Shown: piece by piece, positions 59,691 to 64,000 of the stretch
How positions within the stretch are numbered: the first letter of the stretch is position 1
Layout: each line of letters starts with the position of its first letter
From: Chrysophaeum taylorii
Lineage: Eukaryota > Sar > Pelagophyceae > Pelagomonadales > Pelagomonadaceae
Assembly: GCA_029834535.1 (NCBI GenBank)
Contig: JAQMWT010000078.1
Coordinates: 176,264 to 240,263 of the forward strand
DNA: 64,000 nucleotides
Direction of reading: 5' to 3'
Program-made: the position numbers and the translations under genes
Notes under the pieces: model-generated
The model's database searches: none
Told to the model about the DNA's origin: nothing
The model's input: the letters and a program-made list of their open reading frames with translations, nothing else

Positions 59691-60210
59691 GCGGGACGAC
59701 TTGGCTGCCTTGGCGATGCTGTGGAAGAAACTTGACGGCAGGGTCTCCGGGATAATGCACAGGGCGAAGAAAGACTCCGGGATCACAGGTTGGAGGCACG
59801 AACTTAGGCCCATGGGACGGAGCTCGAGTTTGATGAGTCAGCGTAAGCGGGCAACGCGGCCTCTCTGCAGGCGCGAAATAATTGCCGTAACAACTAATAA
59901 CTGCAAATTCTCACGGCTCGCGCGACACTGCGCTCATTAGGGCGCTAAAGTCTCCCCTGGGAGGCTCAGATCGACACACGCAGGAAAGGACTCTGGCGAT
60001 TCAGTTGCCGCCTCAGTGATTCTCTACAAAAGAGATCCAAGGACCGACGATGACATGAATTTCACCAACCTTGAGTTTCTGAACGGCTATTCATCCCGAC
60101 TGTGGCAGGAACCAAATACCTGAGGACAATCGTATTTGTTGATGAAGACTTATTACACACCCCCCTCTTAGCAGTCGACATCTAAAGACTTATTATTATC
60201 ACAAGTGCAG
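59691..60210. other. Intergenic, nothing recognised
   Basis: No frame or motif of note between the IQ-protein stop codon and the short-repeat cluster. Confidence 0.45.
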
Positions 60211-60511
60211 GCCAGTAAGTTCACCTAGTCCCAATCTCTAACCCCAGTAAATTCGACGTAAACCCTCTCGTGCTCACTCACCCCACTCTCCTTTGAACTC
60301 GTCCCCGTCACCCCCGCCAATCTAAGCTGCTTTGATCCGCACACGCTGCTATCCTTTGAGTTTACTCTAAAAACCTCAGTAGGTTCACTTGGACCCAGGA
60401 AGTTCATCTGGTCACAAACTTCACCTAGACTAGTCCCAATCTCTAACCTCAGTAAGCTCACCTGATTCCAGTAAGTTCACCTGGTCCCAGTAAGTTCACC
60501 TATAGTGCGCG
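60211..60511. repeat. CAGTAAGTTCACCTGGTCC short-repeat cluster
   Basis: Six or seven copies of a ~19-20 nt unit (CAGTAAGTTCACCTGGTCCC and variants) at about 60213, 60376, 60396, 60450, 60470 and 60488. Two copies are embedded in a longer shared block, TAGTCCCAATCTCTAACC (60227 and 60432). It directly abuts the 3' side of the helicase remnant, so it may be subterminal sequence of that element. Confidence 0.65.
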
Positions 60512-60531
60512 TGTAGACGCCGGGAGGGGGC

Positions 60532-61091
60532 TTATCGGTATAGCGCAGGACGTGTGGGGTAGGGTGGAGTCGTCGACCCAGATGAGTTTATCCTCGGGGT
60601 TGCCGATCGACAGAGAGCCACATAGAGCTGGACGTGGCAGAAGACGGGCTTGGGCAAGAGGACGCCGACCTCGCGGGGCGTCTGGTCCTGGCTCTTGTTG
60701 ATCGTTTGGCGTAGGCGGTCCTTAAGGGATACAGGTTGGAGGAGCCTCGGCGACAACGACACGATCGATCATGTATCTGATACCGTTGCAGTGGCCGTGC
60801 GACGGGTCGAGGTTGCGAAGACCGTAAGCTCGCGATCAAAGTCAGCATGCCGTTGGTTGTCAGGGAGTCGAAAACTCGACTGTAAAGAGCGAGGCGTCGT
60901 CTTCCGACCCAACCTAGTCTGCCTAAAAGAACTCCGACGCCTCGTCTCCGGGAAAAAAAGGCCGCGGTCATGCGCGCGTTGTCAACATCGACAACATCGT
61001 TTCGACGGGGCGTGAGAATGGCGCGCTGAAAGAACCGCCGCGGGTCGTGGAAATAGTCTGCGAGGTTGCCGTAGACGGCTTGGAGGATCAA
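60532..61091 (-). mobile_element. PIF1-type helicase remnant, probably from a Helitron
   Basis: Conserved blocks of the C-terminal half of PIF1/Helitron helicases lie in order on the minus strand in changing frames: VYGNLADYFHDPRRFFQRAI followed by LTPRRNDVVDVDNARM, then LRNLDPSHGHCNGIRYMIDR, TINKSQDQTPREVGVLLPKP, VFCHVQLYVALCRSATP and DKLIWVDDS. These match the 'RAIL-P.N..V..(L/I)N', 'RNLD..-G-L-C-N-G-T' and 'TINK-S-Q-G-Q-T... V-Y-V-A-L-S-R' signatures. Motif I and the Rep/HUH nuclease are not in the window, so Helitron origin is inferred. No terminal hairpin was located. Confidence 0.7.
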
Positions 61092-61347
61092 GCGTGCCTG
61101 GCTAGCGCGCCTACCTGATCCTTACCCTAAATTGAGGGACAAGCAGACAGACGTCCGGCGGCAGCATGCGTACGACCTGTGGCGTAAGGAGAATTTTAGG
61201 GGCTACCTGGCGTGCCTTCGAATCCTGGCTCGCCGATCGCGTCCGTGCCCTTGGTGGGATCACTGGACGAGGATGGCCGTTCTCCCGCCACGCGACCACA
61301 AACAACTCCTGCGCCTGGTCCTCTCAACTTGAGGATCGGCTGTTGCT
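61092..61347. other. Junction between helicase remnant and retroelement
   Basis: Could include the downstream LTR of the Ty3/gypsy element, but no inverted TG...CA ends were recognised. Confidence 0.3.
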
Positions 61348-64000
61348 TTATGATCGAGGATAATCGAAATCAGAAATCAGGGTGACACGTGTCACGGAAA
61401 AGGAAGATGATGTCATAGAAAACTCTGACATCATCGGAACGGAGTAGGGTGCCCCTGATAAGGGGGCCCTAGGGTAAGCAGCAGGAGGCGGGAGTTGCCG
61501 CCACAGGACTCTGGTAGGATTTCGAGCTGCCCCAGCGAGGTGCTGCGACGAGGAGCGCCTTCGCCTACGAGCATCTCGTGAACGAATCTTCTGGTAAACG
61601 CGGGTGATGATCGGTTCAGGAACTCGACCGCGTAAAGTAAACTTGGGGACCAACACGTCAATCGTGCGGAGCGAAATCCGTGACACAAGGGTTGTGTTGG
61701 AGGAAATTCGGGACTTGTCGGTGAAACTTCGACCTTCAACGTCCTTGAATTCGGGCTTGAGCTTGCGGTGCGAAAGGTGAGAGGTCGGCTTGAAATAAGC
61801 GACATCATCATTCGGACCCAAATCGGAATAGAAATGTAGAGCGACGATCATTTGGTAATCGTAAGGCGTAAACTTCGGCAACAACATCTTCTTGCGCCAA
61901 TCAGAGCGCTTCCGGTCAGGAATCCGGAAAACAACAAACTTACCGTGCTGATAATCATCACGGAAGGTTTCTTCGGGTTTGCGGATGGTTTGATCAACGA
62001 TCGGAGGTACCATCACCGGCGTGATCTGACTTACATGAACACGTCGTTCTTCGGGCGGAGAGTCGAGAGACACAATCCTATAAGTGACCGGGGAGAGTCG
62101 TTCCTTGATAATAAACGGCCCTCGCCATTCCGGTCGAAGTTTCATGAGCGTGTAGTCAGTCGGTAGCATCGGCTGACGGTTCAGGCGTAGCATAAAGGGA
62201 GAAATCTGCGTGCCTGGAATAAACTTGCGGTTATAACAAAACGCAATATACTGGGCAAAGTCAGGCCAATCCGTGATGTTCCGGCCTTGAAGGCAAGCAC
62301 GGAGGAAGGCCTTGATAAATCGGTTGACACGCTCAGCCGGGTTCGACTGGGCATGATAAGGAATCGTAGTTTGGTATCGGGTGTTAAGGGATGAAGAACT
62401 CGCGCATCAACTTGTTCACGAACTGCCGTTGTCGGTACAGATCATCTGGGGCAAGTAGCCCTTGAGAGGATATTAATGACAAAAGACTCGAGGACAGACT
62501 CAGCAGTATCATTCAAAACATCCAGAATCAAGAAATGCGAGAACGGATAAAAAATACTAGAAGATACGTCTCGGGACCAGCGCTGGGCAAGGTCAAATAA
62601 ATCCATGCAAAGAACAGCACCATCACCATCGTAGACGGGCTGCTGCAAGAGTCCAGCTCGTTTCGGCTCAGGCGTACGAGCTTTCTGACAAACTAAGCAT
62701 TCAGCAATGAAGACTCCAATTTCGTTCGACATGGGGGCCACCAAAATCGTTCTTGGATAGCCTGGACGGTACTGTGACGTCCCATATGACCACCGTTAAC
62801 CGGAGTGTCATGATAGAGTCGAATAATGCGTTTGCGCAACGTAGCAGGTGCAACAATCATCGGTGCAAATCAGCAGAAATGCGGTGAAAAGAACAACTTC
62901 TGAATCGTTCGTTCGCTCGGGAACGTCGTGGCGTCTGACCTTGGGCCATTCGGTAGCGAATATCCTCGCACGTAGCATCAGATTGCGCTCGTGCGATCTC
63001 CGCGAGCGTCATATTATCGGTATCTTATCGATATAATCTTTGTAAGCGGCGTCCTTGAAGATCTTGGCTCATCACGCGCACGGTTCTTCCGACGTTGTCT
63101 CGTAGCGTGAGACGTAGCCAATTTCATCGGATAAGCCAGGGTCTTCGTCTCCGTCTTCCGGCAGTTCGGTCGTGATAAACGACATTGAAGTGGCAGCCAG
63201 AGACGGAACTCCGGTCATCAACAGGTCGGGAAGCTCTTTGGAACACTGAATACGCGTGGTTCAAAGGTTCCAAACTCGTCAGTCTCGATGACATGATCAA
63301 TCAGGTTGCAGGAGAAACAGTCAGGGATACTCATTCGGTGACTTTCCCGGCTTATAACCAAGTTCAGGGTCAAAATTGGCGAGGCGCATCGCCCAACGAG
63401 CAAGCTGCCCAGACAGGTGCAACGCCTTACGTAAAAACGTCAAATTTCGGTGATCGGTCTCCAAAACAGTCCGGTGCCCTTCAATGTAGGCTCGAAAGTG
63501 TTCTAGAGAAGTACGACTGCCAGCGGCGGCCGACAGGGCTCATAATTCCGCATCTCCTTCGGCACAGCTCGGCTCCAGTATTCAATTACTCGTTCTCGAG
63601 TCACTCTTCGGCATCGTCCTTGACTTCGACAATCTGGAAGGATTGTGCCAAGTCCATCCTTGGAAGCATGGGATCGGATCTGAAAAGGCAGATCGCGATC
63701 GGCGTGGTAGACTCCACGGGAATCAACAAAGAGCAATAATCGTATCCCAAGCTTGACACTCGGGCGTCCACTCGAACTTTACACGCGAGGGCATCGTCTT
63801 AACGGTTTCCAGATCTTCAGTAGCCCTCACATATTCGGCAATGTTTGCCAAGTGCCGATGAAAGAGCGTGGGTCTTCGGGAAGTATTCGGTAAAGTACCT
63901 GGAATCGGCATCTTCTGCAGTTAGCGCGTCTTTAGTTCGGCTTCAAGCGGCGCAGGGTAAAGTGTGTCCCAGAAATTACGTATCATCATTGAAAGGTGGA
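61348..64000 (-). mobile_element. Ty3/gypsy-type retrotransposon, degenerate, 5' end outside window
   Basis: Domains appear in pol order on the minus strand, in several frames. First is an RT thumb / connection (FEWTPECQAWDTIIAL, near 63750). Then comes RNase H-like sequence (DLPFQIRSHASKDGLGTIL, IEYWSRAVPKEMRNYE near 63560, PDCFSCNLIDHVI near 63300). An integrase follows, with its zinc-binding end (ECLVCQKARTPEPKRAGLLQ) and catalytic start (AVLCMDLFDLAQ, near 62600). The integrase C-terminal end is KLRPEWRGPFIIKERLSPVT then VHVSQITPVM near 62100. The last open frame (61348-62193) is 281 residues. Frame changes and stops show that the copy is inactive. The active-site RT region and gag would be beyond 64000. 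Confidence 0.82.

Noticed and set aside
60500-60545. Helitron 3' terminus
   Set aside because: No convincing hairpin followed by CTRR was visible, so no end was called.
1-64000. tRNA, rRNA or CRISPR loci
   Set aside because: No cloverleaf, rRNA core sequence or regularly spaced direct repeats were recognised by eye; a covariance-model scan was not possible.

Overview
The window is nuclear DNA from a eukaryotic alga, most likely a stramenopile or another lineage with a red-type secondary plastid. The gene set is eukaryotic throughout: anoctamin, DDX60-type helicase, HSF, Hop2, U-box/ARM protein, 5-phosphatase. Two genes point to a plastid of this kind: a ClpX-like unfoldase whose presequence is a signal peptide ending in an ARA|F cleavage context, like the heterokont ASAFAP motif, and a bacterial DnaG-type primase. 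Coding regions are GC-rich and mostly intron-less. The introns I could reconstruct are very short (37, 43, 52 and 59 nt, perhaps also 40). Several reading frames begin at non-ATG codons, so the starts given here are the first plausible in-frame ATG.

Layout. 0-5.3 kb: a secreted glycoside-hydrolase-like gene (minus, cut by the window edge) diverges from an anoctamin with a C-terminal C2-like domain. 5.4-8.7 kb: a dead LINE. 9.1-13.1 kb: DDX60-like helicase (minus). 13.6-22 kb: a decayed region with an amino-acid-transporter pseudogene, an hAT transposase remnant, a three-unit repeat and reading-frame fragments I could not identify. 22.5-27.9 kb: HSF, methyltransferase, YrhK-like membrane protein, a frame-broken unknown and a methyltransferase-gluconokinase fusion. 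27.9-30.4 kb: AT-rich sequence with a recurring GACCAAACTT motif and broken reading frames. 30.4-53 kb: the main gene block, with DnaG primase, a 2004-residue repeat protein, a three-exon HAD protein, ClpX-like, an unknown, Hop2, a helical unknown, METTL21-like, a second HAD protein, an MFS transporter, a PH/5-phosphatase and a U-box/ARM protein. 53.9-54.7 kb: a degenerate tandem repeat. 55-59.7 kb: a 1563-residue acidic, IQ-motif protein. 59.7-64 kb: a transposon block with a short repeat, a PIF1/Helitron helicase remnant and a broken Ty3/gypsy polyprotein.

Genes are packed as divergent pairs 70-215 bp apart and convergent pairs 12-220 bp apart. There is no operon or obvious multi-gene system. 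The themes are membrane lipids and signalling (anoctamin-C2, PH/5-phosphatase), organelle maintenance (DnaG, ClpX-like), meiotic recombination (Hop2), methyltransferases (three) and proteostasis or stress (HSF, U-box, ClpX-like). I saw no rRNA, tRNA or CRISPR array.
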